NCBI GenBank assembly: GCA_024695405.1
Contig: JAILIF010000103.1
Coordinates: forward strand, 1-33,511
DNA from: Bacilli bacterium
GTDB lineage: Bacteria > Bacillota_I > Bacilli_A > RFN20 > CAG-826
Direction: 5' to 3'
Length of the DNA: 33,511 nucleotides
Positions 17,686-26,113 of the stretch are shown in pieces. The notes below the pieces were generated by a model. The model saw nothing but the letters and a program-made list of their open reading frames with translations. It did no database searches and was not told the DNA's origin. Within the stretch, counting starts at the first letter, position 1, and every line of letters begins with the position of its first letter. The translations under genes and the position numbers were made by a program.

Positions 17686-20082
17686 ATGAGTTACGATTTT
17701 AAAATTATAGATAAAAAATGGCAAAAATATTGGAAAGAAAATCAAACATTCAAAACTGATGTTTGGGACTTTTCTAAACCAAAATTTTATGCCTTGGATA
17801 TGTTTCCATATCCTAGTGGAGTAGGTCTCCACGTTGGCCACCCAGAAGGTTATACCGCTAGTGACATTGTTTCAAGAATGAAAAGAATGCAAGGATATAA
17901 TGTCCTTCACCCAATGGGATATGATTCATTTGGCCTTCCAGCAGAACAATACGCAATTCAAACTGGCCATCACCCAAATGAATTTACAGTTAAAAATGTC
18001 GCGTTCTTCCAACATCAATTAGAAGAACTTGGTTTTGACTATGACTGGAGTAAAGTTTTATTAACTAGTGATCCAAAGTTCTATCATTGGACACAGTGGA
18101 TTTTTAAGCAACTTTATTTAGATGGATACGCAAAATATGTAGACATGCCAGTCAACTGGTGTGAAGAGCTCGGAACAGTTCTTTCTAATGATGAAATTAT
18201 TGATGGTAAATCTGAAAGAGGTGGATACCCAGTAGTTCGTAAGAATTTAAAGCAATGGGTTATTGATCAACCTAAGTTTGCAGAAGAACTTCTTGATGGT
18301 TTAAATAAAATTGATTGGCCAGAATCTACAAAAGAAATTCAAAGAAACTGGATTGGCAAATCTACTGGTGCTTTAGTTAACTTTAAAGTTGATGGCACTG
18401 ATAAAACTTTTACAGTATTCACAACTAGATGTGACACTCTTTTTGGTGCTACTTACTGTGTACTTTCTCCTGAACATGCAATTGTTAAAAGTATTGCAAG
18501 CAAAGAACAAATGGCAGCAGTAGAAGCATATATTAAAGAAGCAGCAAGAAAGAGTGAACTTGAAAGAACTTCTTTAAATAAAGAAAAAACAGGCGTATTC
18601 ATTGGTGCATACGCAATTAACCCTGTTAACGATAAAAAGATTCCAATTTTCATTTCTGATTATGTTTTAGCTAATTATGGTACGGGCGCTATTATGGCTG
18701 TTCCTGCTCACGATAGTAGAGACTACGCTTTTGCTAAAGCTTTTAACTGTGAAATTATTCAAGTCTTAGAAGGCGGCGATATTTCTAAAGAAGCTTATGA
18801 AGGAGATGGCACTCATATTAATAGTGGTTTCCTTAATGGCTTAAATAAAGAAGATGCTATTGCTAAGATGCTTGAATTCCTCAAAGAAAAAGGTATCGGA
18901 GAACAAAAAGTAAATTATAAATTTAGAGAATGGATTTTCGCCCGTCAAAGATATTGGGGCGAACCAGTTCCTATCGTCCATGGCGATGATGGAAAAGATT
19001 ATGCTCTTGATGATAGTGAACTTCCACTTATCTTGCCTGAAATGGACGATTATAAAGGAAGAAACGGCAAAGCTCCTTTGGAGAACGCTATCGAATGGAA
19101 GAAATATGATAAAAACGGTATCAAAGGTACTAGAGAAACTTCCACAATGCCAGGTAGTGCTGGTTCATCTTGGTATTTCTTAAGATATGTTGACCCTGAT
19201 AACGAAAAGACATTCTGTGATAAAAAACTTGCTGATCACTGGCTCCCAGTTGATTTATATATCGGTGGACCAGAACACGCAGTTGGTCACTTAATCTATT
19301 CAAGAATTTGGACTAAATATCTTTATCATAAAGGTCTCATCAATTTTGATGAACCATTCAAGAAACTTGTTCACCAAGGCATGATTCTTGGTGCTAACAA
19401 CATCAAGATGGGCAAAAGATATCCAGAATTCGTTGTTAATCCAAGCGATGTTGTAGAAGAACATGGCGCTGATACTCTTAGACTTTATGAAATGTTCATG
19501 GGTCCACTTGAAGCAGATAAGCCTTGGAGCAAACAAGGTGTTGAAGGTGCTCATAGATATCTAGATAGAGTCTATAGAATGATTGTTGAAATGGGTATCG
19601 TAGTGGACGAAGAAGTTCCTGAACTTGATATGTCATATAATGTTATGGTTAAGAAAGTTAGCGAAGACTTTGAATCCCTTGCATTTAATACTGCAATTAG
19701 TGCGATGATGATTTTCACTAATGACGTATATAAAGTTGGTAAACTCCCAAGAAAATATGCTGAAGGATTCGTAAAGATGATTTCATGTATCGCTCCTCAT
19801 GTTGGCGAAGAAATGTGGGAAAAACTTGGTCATGATAAGACTCTTGCATTTGAATCTTGGCCAACTTATGACCCAGCAAAGATTGTTTTAAACACAGTCA
19901 AGATGGGCGTTTCTGTTAATGGTAAAGTTAGAGGCACTTTAGAAATTGAAAAAGATGCCGATGATGAAATTGTTAAAGAAAAAGCACTTGCTCTTGAAGG
20001 TGTAGTTAGAAACATTGAAGGCAAAAAGATTATTAAAATAATCGTTGTTAAAAATAGAATTGTTAATATCGTGGTAGCTTAA
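17686..20082 (+). CDS. leuS: Leucyl-tRNA synthetase
   Basis: Class I synthetase charging tRNA-Leu. The HIGH motif is HVGH at 49-52. The CP1 editing domain has the threonine-rich FTTRCDTLFGA and the AHDSRDYAFA segment. The second signature is KMGKR at 574-578 instead of KMSKS, followed by VVNPSDVVEEHGADTLRLYEMFMGPLEADKPWS. The 798-residue length with a complete C-terminal domain argues for a functional enzyme. It lies four bases after glgA, an unusual partner, and its TAA overlaps the coaX ATG. Confidence 0.98.
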   Translation: MSYDFKIIDKKWQKYWKENQTFKTDVWDFSKPKFYALDMFPYPSGVGLHVGHPEGYTASDIVSRMKRMQGYNVLHPMGYDSFGLPAEQYAIQTGHHPNEFTVKNVAFFQHQLEELGFDYDWSKVLLTSDPKFYHWTQWIFKQLYLDGYAKYVDMPVNWCEELGTVLSNDEIIDGKSERGGYPVVRKNLKQWVIDQPKFAEELLDGLNKIDWPESTKEIQRNWIGKSTGALVNFKVDGTDKTFTVFTTRCDTLFGATYCVLSPEHAIVKSIASKEQMAAVEAYIKEAARKSELERTSLNKEKTGVFIGAYAINPVNDKKIPIFISDYVLANYGTGAIMAVPAHDSRDYAFAKAFNCEIIQVLEGGDISKEAYEGDGTHINSGFLNGLNKEDAIAKMLEFLKEKGIGEQKVNYKFREWIFARQRYWGEPVPIVHGDDGKDYALDDSELPLILPEMDDYKGRNGKAPLENAIEWKKYDKNGIKGTRETSTMPGSAGSSWYFLRYVDPDNEKTFCDKKLADHWLPVDLYIGGPEHAVGHLIYSRIWTKYLYHKGLINFDEPFKKLVHQGMILGANNIKMGKRYPEFVVNPSDVVEEHGADTLRLYEMFMGPLEADKPWSKQGVEGAHRYLDRVYRMIVEMGIVVDEEVPELDMSYNVMVKKVSEDFESLAFNTAISAMMIFTNDVYKVGKLPRKYAEGFVKMISCIAPHVGEEMWEKLGHDKTLAFESWPTYDPAKIVLNTVKMGVSVNGKVRGTLEIEKDADDEIVKEKALALEGVVRNIEGKKIIKIIVVKNRIVNIVVA

Positions 20083-20840
20083 TGAAATTAATTGTTGATG
20101 TTGGTAATACTAGAATTACATTTGCTTTATTTGATGAAGGCAAATTAATTAGACAAAATTCAGTAGAAGAGAAAGAAAAGTACTCTACTAGTTATTTCCA
20201 TAACTTTATTAAAGAGTTTGTAGCGAGTGATTCTTTTGATGCTCTCTATTTGTCTAGTGTTGTTCCTAACATTACTTATTTCTTAAATTACGTTTTAAAA
20301 ATTTATTATCCAAAAGTAAAGATAATAACAATTACTTCAGATTCAAAATCTAATATGGAATATCACACAGATAATCCTAGCGAAATTGGAGCAGATATTA
20401 TTGCAGACTTAGCTATTGGGAAAGAAAAATATGGATATCCTTTATTAGTGTGTGATTTAGGTACCGCTAGTAAAGTATTACTAATTGATAAAGAAGGCAA
20501 TTTTGATAGCTGCGTTATTATTCCTGGTATGACTCTTTCTATGAGAAGTTTAGTAGGAAATACAGCGTTATTACCAGATATTGATATTGATGAATGCAAA
20601 ACCATTTTAGCGAAGAATACGATTGATGCGATGAACGCAGGAATTGTTTATTCTCACCTTTATGGTATAGAAGGAATTTGCCAGCAATTTGAAAAAGAAG
20701 TTGGCTATAAATGCAAACGCATAATTACAGGAGGATGTGCATCAGCGGTGCATACTATGATTCCTGGACATTATATTTATGATGAAGATTTCATACTTTA
20801 TGGAATCGACTATTTAGGTAGAAAAAACGAGGTAGAATAA
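20082..20840 (+). CDS. coaX: Type III pantothenate kinase
   Basis: First step of coenzyme A synthesis (pantothenate to 4'-phosphopantothenate), of the feedback-resistant CoaX type in the ASKHA fold. The phosphate-1 motif DVGNTR is at 6-11, GAD at 103-105, and the phosphate-2 motif CDLGTAS around D125, followed by GNFDSCVIIPGM. ITGGCA near residue 220 fits the adenosine region. At 252 residues it is normal. It starts inside the leuS stop (TAATG) and ends inside the pepV start. Confidence 0.95.
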   Translation: MKLIVDVGNTRITFALFDEGKLIRQNSVEEKEKYSTSYFHNFIKEFVASDSFDALYLSSVVPNITYFLNYVLKIYYPKVKIITITSDSKSNMEYHTDNPSEIGADIIADLAIGKEKYGYPLLVCDLGTASKVLLIDKEGNFDSCVIIPGMTLSMRSLVGNTALLPDIDIDECKTILAKNTIDAMNAGIVYSHLYGIEGICQQFEKEVGYKCKRIITGGCASAVHTMIPGHYIYDEDFILYGIDYLGRKNEVE

Positions 20841-22204
20841 TGAAAACTGAATACGAATTATTGACCGCTCCTTATATGGATGAGTTAATGAAAAATCTTA
20901 AAGGATTTGTTGCAATTAATTCTGAAAGAGATGAATCTACAATGGATAAGGATAATCCATGTGGTAAAGGAGTAAGTAAAGCACTTAAGTTCTTTGAAGA
21001 ATTAGCAAAGAAAGATGGCTTTGAAGTAACTAATTACTCGAATAAAATTGTTGAAGCTAATATTGGTAAAGGTGATAAAAACATCACAATTATGGCTCAC
21101 GCTGATGTTGTTCCTGCTGGTAGTGGGTGGGATCAAAATCCGTTTGAAGTAGTAGAGAAAAACGGCGTTTTAACAGGTCGTGGTGTTGCTGATGATAAAG
21201 GCCCTCTTCTTGCTTGTTACTATGGCTTAAAAGCTTTAAAAGATAATAATATGCTTGGTAATTACCAAGTCAGATTCCTTGTTGGTGGTGCAGAAGAAAC
21301 TACTTCCGAAGGAATGATGCATTATTTCTATGAATTAAATAAACCTCAACCAACATTAGGATTCTCTCCTGATAGTAGTTGGCCATTAATTTTTGCAGAA
21401 AAAGGTATCTTTAATTTTAAAGTTAGAGACACATTTAAGATTGATAAAGTTTACTCAATCAAAGGTGGCGTTGCTTCTAACGCAGTCATTGAAAGATGCA
21501 AAATTGAAATGGATGAAGATGCTGAATTCGAAGATTATGTTAATTCACAATTTAAAGGTGAAGTAGAATTTTCGAATAACAACGGCCGTAGAGTTGTTAC
21601 ATTTATTGGACAAGCTGCTCATGGTAGCATTCCTTGGGTTGGCAAAAACGCTGCAATGATGGCGGTTTATGCTTTAGGTTGTTTCTATAAAAATGAAAAA
21701 CTTATGTCTTTCTTCTCTAAGTTCATGATGACTAGAGGTGAAGGATTAAATGTTAATATGCACAATGATGAAATGTTTGATAATTCTTTAAACTTAGGAA
21801 TTTTCAAATATGAAAATGAAGAATTATTTGCTATTTTCAACTTTAGATTTATTAATTCAACAACATTTGAAGAATGCAAATCAATTATTGAAGAAAATGC
21901 AAAACCATTTAATGTAGAATTTGGCGGATGCTCTCCATTACTTTATTTCCCAAAAGATTCTGTTTTAGTTTCAACTTTATTAAAAGCATATATTGATGAA
22001 ACTGGAGAAAAGGATGCACAGCCTTTATCTACTGGTGGTGGCACATACGCAAAAGAAGCTCAAAACGTTGTAGCCTTTGGCATGGAAGAAGCTGGATGGG
22101 ATTCAAAAATGCACTCAGCAGGAGAACAAGTTAAAGTTTCTTCTTTAGAAAAAGCTATGGCAATCTATGCTAGAGCAATTGTTGAATTAGGAAAGAAATT
22201 ATAA
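20840..22204 (+). CDS. pepV: M20-family dipeptidase PepV
   Basis: Zn/Mn-dependent dipeptidase that trims dipeptides and related peptides in the cytoplasm. Predicted metal ligands and catalytic residues: H87 and D89 in MAHADVVPAG, D119 in GVADDKGP, E152/E153 in GGAEETTSEG and D178 in FSPDSSW, with a C-terminal His in DSKMHSAGEQ. At 454 residues it is close to Lactobacillus PepV (about 470). It has one-base overlaps with coaX before and trmB after. Confidence 0.95.
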   Translation: MKTEYELLTAPYMDELMKNLKGFVAINSERDESTMDKDNPCGKGVSKALKFFEELAKKDGFEVTNYSNKIVEANIGKGDKNITIMAHADVVPAGSGWDQNPFEVVEKNGVLTGRGVADDKGPLLACYYGLKALKDNNMLGNYQVRFLVGGAEETTSEGMMHYFYELNKPQPTLGFSPDSSWPLIFAEKGIFNFKVRDTFKIDKVYSIKGGVASNAVIERCKIEMDEDAEFEDYVNSQFKGEVEFSNNNGRRVVTFIGQAAHGSIPWVGKNAAMMAVYALGCFYKNEKLMSFFSKFMMTRGEGLNVNMHNDEMFDNSLNLGIFKYENEELFAIFNFRFINSTTFEECKSIIEENAKPFNVEFGGCSPLLYFPKDSVLVSTLLKAYIDETGEKDAQPLSTGGGTYAKEAQNVVAFGMEEAGWDSKMHSAGEQVKVSSLEKAMAIYARAIVELGKKL

Positions 22205-22809
22205 TGAGAACAAAATTTAAGGCTTGGGCAGAACCATATATAAATGAGCATACTGAAGTAATGCTTAAGGGTGAAGACCTTGCTACCATGAAAGACTTTG
22301 TCTTAGAAATTGGTAGTGGCAAGGGTCAGTTCCTAGTTTTAATGTCTCAAAAATTCCCTACCATGCAATTTGTAGGAATTGAAAAGAATGTTACTTGCTC
22401 TGGCTTTACTGCTAAGAAATTAGTAGAAAACGAAGTAAAAAATGCAAAGCTTATTTTTGATGATGCAGAAAGAGTTTTGGTTAATGTAAAAGATAATTCG
22501 ATTGATACAATTTTCTTAAACTTCTCTGATCCATGGCCAAAGAAGAGACATACAAAAAGAAGGTTAACATGTGAAAGATTCTTAAATGAATATTTTAGAG
22601 TACTTAAAGAAGGCGGAAATTTGATTATTAAAACTGATAACGATGACCTTTTTGCATACTCTAAGGAAATGTTTGAAGCTTCTAAATTTACTATTGTAAG
22701 CTGTACAACTGACTATGATGGTAAAGAAGAATTTGACTCAATTACTGAATATGAAGAAAACTTCAGAAGTGTTAATAAGAATATTAATAGAATGGTGCTT
22801 AAAAAATGA
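22204..22809 (+). CDS. trmB: tRNA (guanine-N7-)-methyltransferase TrmB
   Basis: Makes m7G46 in tRNA variable loops. The SAM-binding LEIGSGKGQFL lies near residues 34-44. The hallmark NFSDPWPKKRHTKRRL segment contains the catalytic Asp, and the C-terminal FRSVNKNINRM fits the T-E-Y-E...G family end. At 201 residues it is slightly short but complete. It ends in TGA overlapping the next ATG by four bases. Confidence 0.97.
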   Translation: MRTKFKAWAEPYINEHTEVMLKGEDLATMKDFVLEIGSGKGQFLVLMSQKFPTMQFVGIEKNVTCSGFTAKKLVENEVKNAKLIFDDAERVLVNVKDNSIDTIFLNFSDPWPKKRHTKRRLTCERFLNEYFRVLKEGGNLIIKTDNDDLFAYSKEMFEASKFTIVSCTTDYDGKEEFDSITEYEENFRSVNKNINRMVLKK

Positions 22810-23306
22810 TTTCAAAATATGGTTTGATATATTCTTTTTCTAAAACTGAAGACACTTTAGAAGTGTATTTTTCTGATGAAGAAATTATTAAAAACGAAAG
22901 AAAAGAAGATGTTGAACTATTCTATGGAAAAAATAGTTTTGTTAAAGCAAATATCTATGGCATCAAAAAATACGTGAAGATTAGAATCAATGGCTTAATT
23001 TATTATCCAAGCGATGAATTTATCGCGCTTGTAAATGGTTATTTAGGCGCATATGATTTAATGCTTTCTAGCAAATATAAATCTGGATTTGAGATAGCAA
23101 AGAAAGATAATAAATACTACGTTATTGCTAAAAAAGATACTTTGCTACCTGATAGAAAGTTTACTAAGGAAGATAAAATCTGTACTTTCAAAGATTTATC
23201 AATCTCTGAATCTGACAGTGAATTAATAATTGAAGATGGATTAAAAGACGAAGATATCGGAAAAGATTTCTTCGATATGGAGGCTCATGAAAATGTTGGA
23301 AATTGA
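22806..23306 (+). CDS. YtpR-like protein (DUF4479 type), shortened
   Basis: A 166-residue protein whose first ~70 residues (ELFYGKNSFVKANIYGIKKY, then KI-INGLIYYPSDEFIALVN) resemble the DUF4479 N-terminal domain of YtpR. Its last part (DTLLPDRKFTKEDKICTFKDLSISESDSEL... with a closing IG-DFFD) resembles the end of YtpR's tRNA-binding OB-fold. The core of that domain, with the usual substrate-like G-x-V and HPDADKL region, is missing. Bacillus ytpR lies near trmB, which supports the match. It overlaps trmB by four bases and the next gene by 20. The function is uncertain. Confidence 0.5.
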   Translation: MISKYGLIYSFSKTEDTLEVYFSDEEIIKNERKEDVELFYGKNSFVKANIYGIKKYVKIRINGLIYYPSDEFIALVNGYLGAYDLMLSSKYKSGFEIAKKDNKYYVIAKKDTLLPDRKFTKEDKICTFKDLSISESDSELIIEDGLKDEDIGKDFFDMEAHENVGN

Positions 23307-24390
23307 GTTAAAAAAACAAGGAAAGATTTCAAGATTAACAAATAAGACTTTCCAATTTGATCAAAGAATTAAGGATGGTTTCTTTAGTGCGAACTACTTT
23401 TTAAAGAGTAGAAAGATTGTTGCTGAAAACGAACCAAACCATATTGTTACAATGCAATGGTTCCAAAGAAGAGATGATTCGATGCTTTGCGGTATTGATG
23501 AAGCAATTGCATTAGTTCATACATTCGCAATTGAACCAGAAAATTTAGTGATTGAAGCTCTTAATGATGGAGATATTATCCAAGCTAACGAGCCTGTCTT
23601 AAAGATTACTGGTAAATATGAGCACTTCGGATTCTTAGAATCAGTTATCGACGGCATTTTAGCTAGAAGAACAAGTGTTGCCACTAATGTAATGAAGGTT
23701 AAAAAAGTAATCGGTGATTATCCAGTGTTTTCAATGGCCGATAGACAAGATGATTACTTAACTCAAGTAGGTGATGGATATGCAACATATGTTGCTGGTA
23801 TTGATAGAGTTTCTACTGACGCACAAGGATTATGGTGGGGCGGAAAAGGTATGGGAACTATGCCACACGCTTTAATTCAAATCTGTGATGGTGATGTTTG
23901 TAAAGCATCTGATATTTATTTAAAATCATTCCCTAATGAAAAAGTAACCGCACTTATTGATTACCATAACAACGTTGTTAGAGATTCTTTAATCTTAGCA
24001 AGACACTTAGGTGAAAAACTTAATGGTGTTCGTATTGATACATCAAAAGCATTAGTTGACCATTATTTTGATGATAAAGATACTAGTGGATTTGATCCTC
24101 ATGGTGTTTGTAAAGAGCTTGTATTTGCTCTTAGAAAAGCTTTAGATGATGAAGGCTTTCACTATGTTAAGATTACTGTTTCTTCAAGCTTCTCAGCAGA
24201 AAAAATTGAAGAATGGGTAAAAGAAAAAGTCCCAGTCAGTATGTATGGCGTTGGAACATATTTTGTTAACAATACAACTTGTGGATTTACAGGTGACTTA
24301 GTTATGAGAGATGGTAAACCTCAAGCAAAAGAAGGAAGAGCAAATTATCCAAATCCTAGATTAAAAAAAGTTAATTATCCAATTTATTAA
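23287..24390 (+). CDS. Nicotinate phosphoribosyltransferase
   Basis: Enzyme of the type II PRTase fold that joins nicotinate and PRPP to nicotinate mononucleotide for NAD salvage. Visible features: the RLTNKTFQFDQRIKDGFFSANYFLK N-terminus, MQWFQRRDDSMLCGIDEAIA, WGGKGMGTMPHALIQ, a VRIDTSKAL strand, and KITVSSSFSAEKI followed by MYGVGTYFVNN. At 367 residues it matches the shorter Firmicutes form. The in-frame ATG at 23293 may be the true start, because GGAGG (23279-23283) is 9 bases from it but only 3 from the ATG at 23287. It is the last gene of the run that begins at glgC. Confidence 0.9.
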   Translation: MKMLEIELKKQGKISRLTNKTFQFDQRIKDGFFSANYFLKSRKIVAENEPNHIVTMQWFQRRDDSMLCGIDEAIALVHTFAIEPENLVIEALNDGDIIQANEPVLKITGKYEHFGFLESVIDGILARRTSVATNVMKVKKVIGDYPVFSMADRQDDYLTQVGDGYATYVAGIDRVSTDAQGLWWGGKGMGTMPHALIQICDGDVCKASDIYLKSFPNEKVTALIDYHNNVVRDSLILARHLGEKLNGVRIDTSKALVDHYFDDKDTSGFDPHGVCKELVFALRKALDDEGFHYVKITVSSSFSAEKIEEWVKEKVPVSMYGVGTYFVNNTTCGFTGDLVMRDGKPQAKEGRANYPNPRLKKVNYPIY

Positions 24391-24412
24391 AATTGATGTG
24401 AGACTTTTTCCC

Positions 24413-24434
24413 ATTTTTTTTAAAATAAAAAAAT
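24413..24434. repeat. A/T-only inverted repeat downstream of the nicotinate phosphoribosyltransferase gene
   Basis: ATTTTTTT (24413-24420) and AAAAAAAT (24427-24434) are perfect inverted copies around TAAAAT. They lie between the operon end and the next promoter. This may act as a weak terminator for the glgC-run transcript or be a bendable AT spacer. No GC-stemmed terminator is visible here. Confidence 0.4.
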
Positions 24435-24435
24435 A

Positions 24436-24465
24436 TTGTTGAAAAAGCCTTAATTTAAGTATAAT
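24436..24465 (+). promoter_or_regulatory. Promoter of the small RNA / AbiF-like cassette
   Basis: A consensus -10 TATAAT (24460-24465) has two overlapping -35 candidates: TTGTTG (24436-24441, 18-base spacer) and TTGAAA (24439-24444, 15-base spacer). Transcription would start near 24471-24473, immediately before the GC-rich block. Confidence 0.7.
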
Positions 24466-24470
24466 ATATT

Positions 24471-24519
24471 AACAAGTCCAGAGGACGACGGACATATGTT
24501 CTACTCCCTGACTTTTTTT
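24471..24519 (+). ncRNA. Putative short structured RNA upstream of the AbiF-like gene, ending in an intrinsic terminator
   Basis: An approximately 45-50 nt transcript is predicted between the TATAAT box and a run of seven T (24513-24519). Bases 24474-24512 are about 51% G+C (20 of 39), while the 83 bases before them are about 18%. AAGTC (24474-24478) pairs with GACTT (24510-24514). The helix can continue with AG and GG (24480-24484) against CC and CT (24506-24509), with bulges. Alternative inner helices are GTCC-AGA-GGAC (24476-24486) and the near-palindrome GGACATATGTTC (24490-24501). No ORF fits here. Position and structure suggest an RNA partner or antitoxin of the downstream HEPN protein, or a leader that controls it. 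Confidence 0.6.
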
Positions 24520-24529
24520 ATTAGACAAA

Positions 24530-25453
24530 ATGAAAGAATATAAAACTGTTGAGGAACTTATCAATATTTTGGAAGGTAAAGGCCTTGTTTTTTCGCAAAG
24601 ACAAAGAGCAAAAAGATTACTAATCGAAAACAATTATTATTGTGTAACAGCATATAAGAAACTTTTTTATAAAAATAATGAAAGGGCATTTCTTGATAAT
24701 GTTGATTTCGAAGATTTATTTAATGTTTATTCGTTTGATAAAAGTTTTAAAACAATTATCCTTAAACATTTATTATTCATAGAGCAAAAGATTAAAACTG
24801 CAATTAGTAATAAAATCTCTAAAGAATATGGAATTAAAGAAACAGATTATTTAAAAAAGACAAATTATGATTTAACAAATCGTTATTTGGATGAAAACTT
24901 GCAAAAAATAATTGATCAAAAAAATAAATACGGAAGCAAAAATAGTGCCGTTAGACATTACAAAGAAACTTATGGTTTTGTTCCGTTTTGGGTTCTCAGT
25001 AAGTGCTTAACAATGGGGGCAGTCAGAGATTACTTTACAATTTTAAAACCTTCAGATCAATTTGAAATTATACAAAATTTATTAGAAAAGAAGATTGACA
25101 AAAAACCTGTTAAAAGAGCTAAAGCAATGATTTCTTTATTTGCTGATATAAGGAATATGTGTGCTCATGATGATAAGTTGATAGGTTATGTTCATGAAAG
25201 AATTACTATTGCAGAAACAGATGAATTGGCAAAACTAGGAATAAAAGAAAACAGCAAAGGGAGAAGCGATATTCTTGCACTTCTTATTTCCGTTAAGTAT
25301 TTTGTTAATAGGACAATGTACAATGAATTTATTCAAGACATTACATCAACTATAAAAAAATGCCATAAAAAAATTGCGCGAGTTGTTTCTAAAAAGGAAT
25401 TCTTGTCTTATATTGGACTTCCTGAAAATTACGAAGAACTTAAGAAATATTAA
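24530..25453 (+). CDS. Abi_2/AbiF-family HEPN protein (abortive infection / RNA-linked toxin candidate)
   Basis: A 307-residue protein of the Abi_2 (AbiD/AbiF) family. Family signatures: an N-terminal helical part with SQRQRAKRLLIENNYYCVTAYKK, YSFDKSFKTIILKHLLFIEQKIKTA (67-91), the PFWVLSKCLTMGAVRDYF segment (152-169), and a HEPN RNase motif R208-N-x3-H213 in RNMCAH. It is probably an RNA-cleaving or RNA-binding toxin that blocks growth on phage infection. No Shine-Dalgarno is visible before the ATG, and a probable terminator lies 10 bases upstream, so its expression would be low or depend on read-through. It stands alone between two housekeeping units with its own promoter and terminator, consistent with acquisition as a cassette. 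Confidence 0.85.
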   Translation: MKEYKTVEELINILEGKGLVFSQRQRAKRLLIENNYYCVTAYKKLFYKNNERAFLDNVDFEDLFNVYSFDKSFKTIILKHLLFIEQKIKTAISNKISKEYGIKETDYLKKTNYDLTNRYLDENLQKIIDQKNKYGSKNSAVRHYKETYGFVPFWVLSKCLTMGAVRDYFTILKPSDQFEIIQNLLEKKIDKKPVKRAKAMISLFADIRNMCAHDDKLIGYVHERITIAETDELAKLGIKENSKGRSDILALLISVKYFVNRTMYNEFIQDITSTIKKCHKKIARVVSKKEFLSYIGLPENYEELKKY

Positions 25454-25487
25454 AAAACCAGAACCAATTGAATGATTCTGGTTTTTT
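25452..25487. terminator. Strong bidirectional terminator between the AbiF-like gene and rpsD
   Basis: AAAAAACCAGAA (25452-25463) and TTCTGGTTTTTT (25476-25487) are perfect 12-base inverted copies around a 12-base loop. Read either way there is a T run after the CCAGAA stem. It overlaps the stop codon of the plus-strand gene and lies 20 bases from the rpsD stop. Confidence 0.88.
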
Positions 25488-25507
25488 GTTTGCTTTGATT
25501 GTAAGTA

Positions 25508-26113
25508 TTAGAGCTTACGGTTATAGAATTCAACGATTTGTGATTCAACAATGTCTTGTGGTAATTCATTACGTTCAACTTCACGAACATATTTACCAGC
25601 AAATTTAGTAGCATCAACTTCGACCCAACCAAATTTAGTAACTTGGCCTTCGAGAGATTCTTTGATTACTTTTAATCCTTGGCTAGCTTCTTTAACTGAG
25701 ATTTCATCTCCAACGTTACAAAGGTAGCTTGGGATGTCGACTTTAGCACCGTTGACCATAATGTGGCCATGGTTGACTAATTGTCTTGCGCCTCTACGAG
25801 TTCTTGCGAAGCCCATACGGTAGACAAGATTGTCTAAACGAGATTCTAATAATTTCATAAAGGCAACGCCTGTAACTTCTTTACTAGATAAGGCAATCAT
25901 GAATAATCTACGGAATTGTCTTTCGTTAACTCCATACATTTGTCTGAGTTTTTGTTTTTCTGTTAATTGTTTACCGTATTCAGACATTTTCTTTTTACGG
26001 TTTGCGCCATGTTGACCTGGGCCATATGGACGTTTAGCTAACTCTTTTTGAGTACCTAAAGTAGAAAAACCTAAACGACGAGATCTTTTCCAATCTGATC
26101 CTGTGTATCTCAT
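25508..26113 (-). CDS. rpsD: 30S ribosomal protein S4
   Basis: Primary 16S rRNA-binding protein and 30S assembly initiator. At 201 residues it is standard. The N-terminus ([16 protein letters not shown]) and [17 protein letters not shown] are typical, and the S4 RNA-binding domain contains [30 protein letters not shown]. The zinc cysteines are absent, so it is a C-minus form. AAGGAGG lies upstream on the minus strand. It is a monocistronic unit with promoter, long structured leader and terminator, pointing to autogenous regulation as known for S4 in Firmicutes. Confidence 0.98.
   Translation of the reverse strand: MRYTGSDWKRSRRLGFSTLGTQKELAKRPYGPGQHGANRKKKMSEYGKQLTEKQKLRQMYGVNERQFRRLFMIALSSKEVTGVAFMKLLESRLDNLVYRMGFARTRRGARQLVNHGHIMVNGAKVDIPSYLCNVGDEISVKEASQGLKVIKESLEGQVTKFGWVEVDATKFAGKYVREVERNELPQDIVESQIVEFYNRKL

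Noticed and set aside
24471-24519. Possibility that the RNA is a classic type III (ToxI-like) repeat array or a known metabolite riboswitch
   Set aside because: Only one copy of the element is present, with no tandem repeats, and it is too short for, and unlike, the riboswitch cores I can recall.
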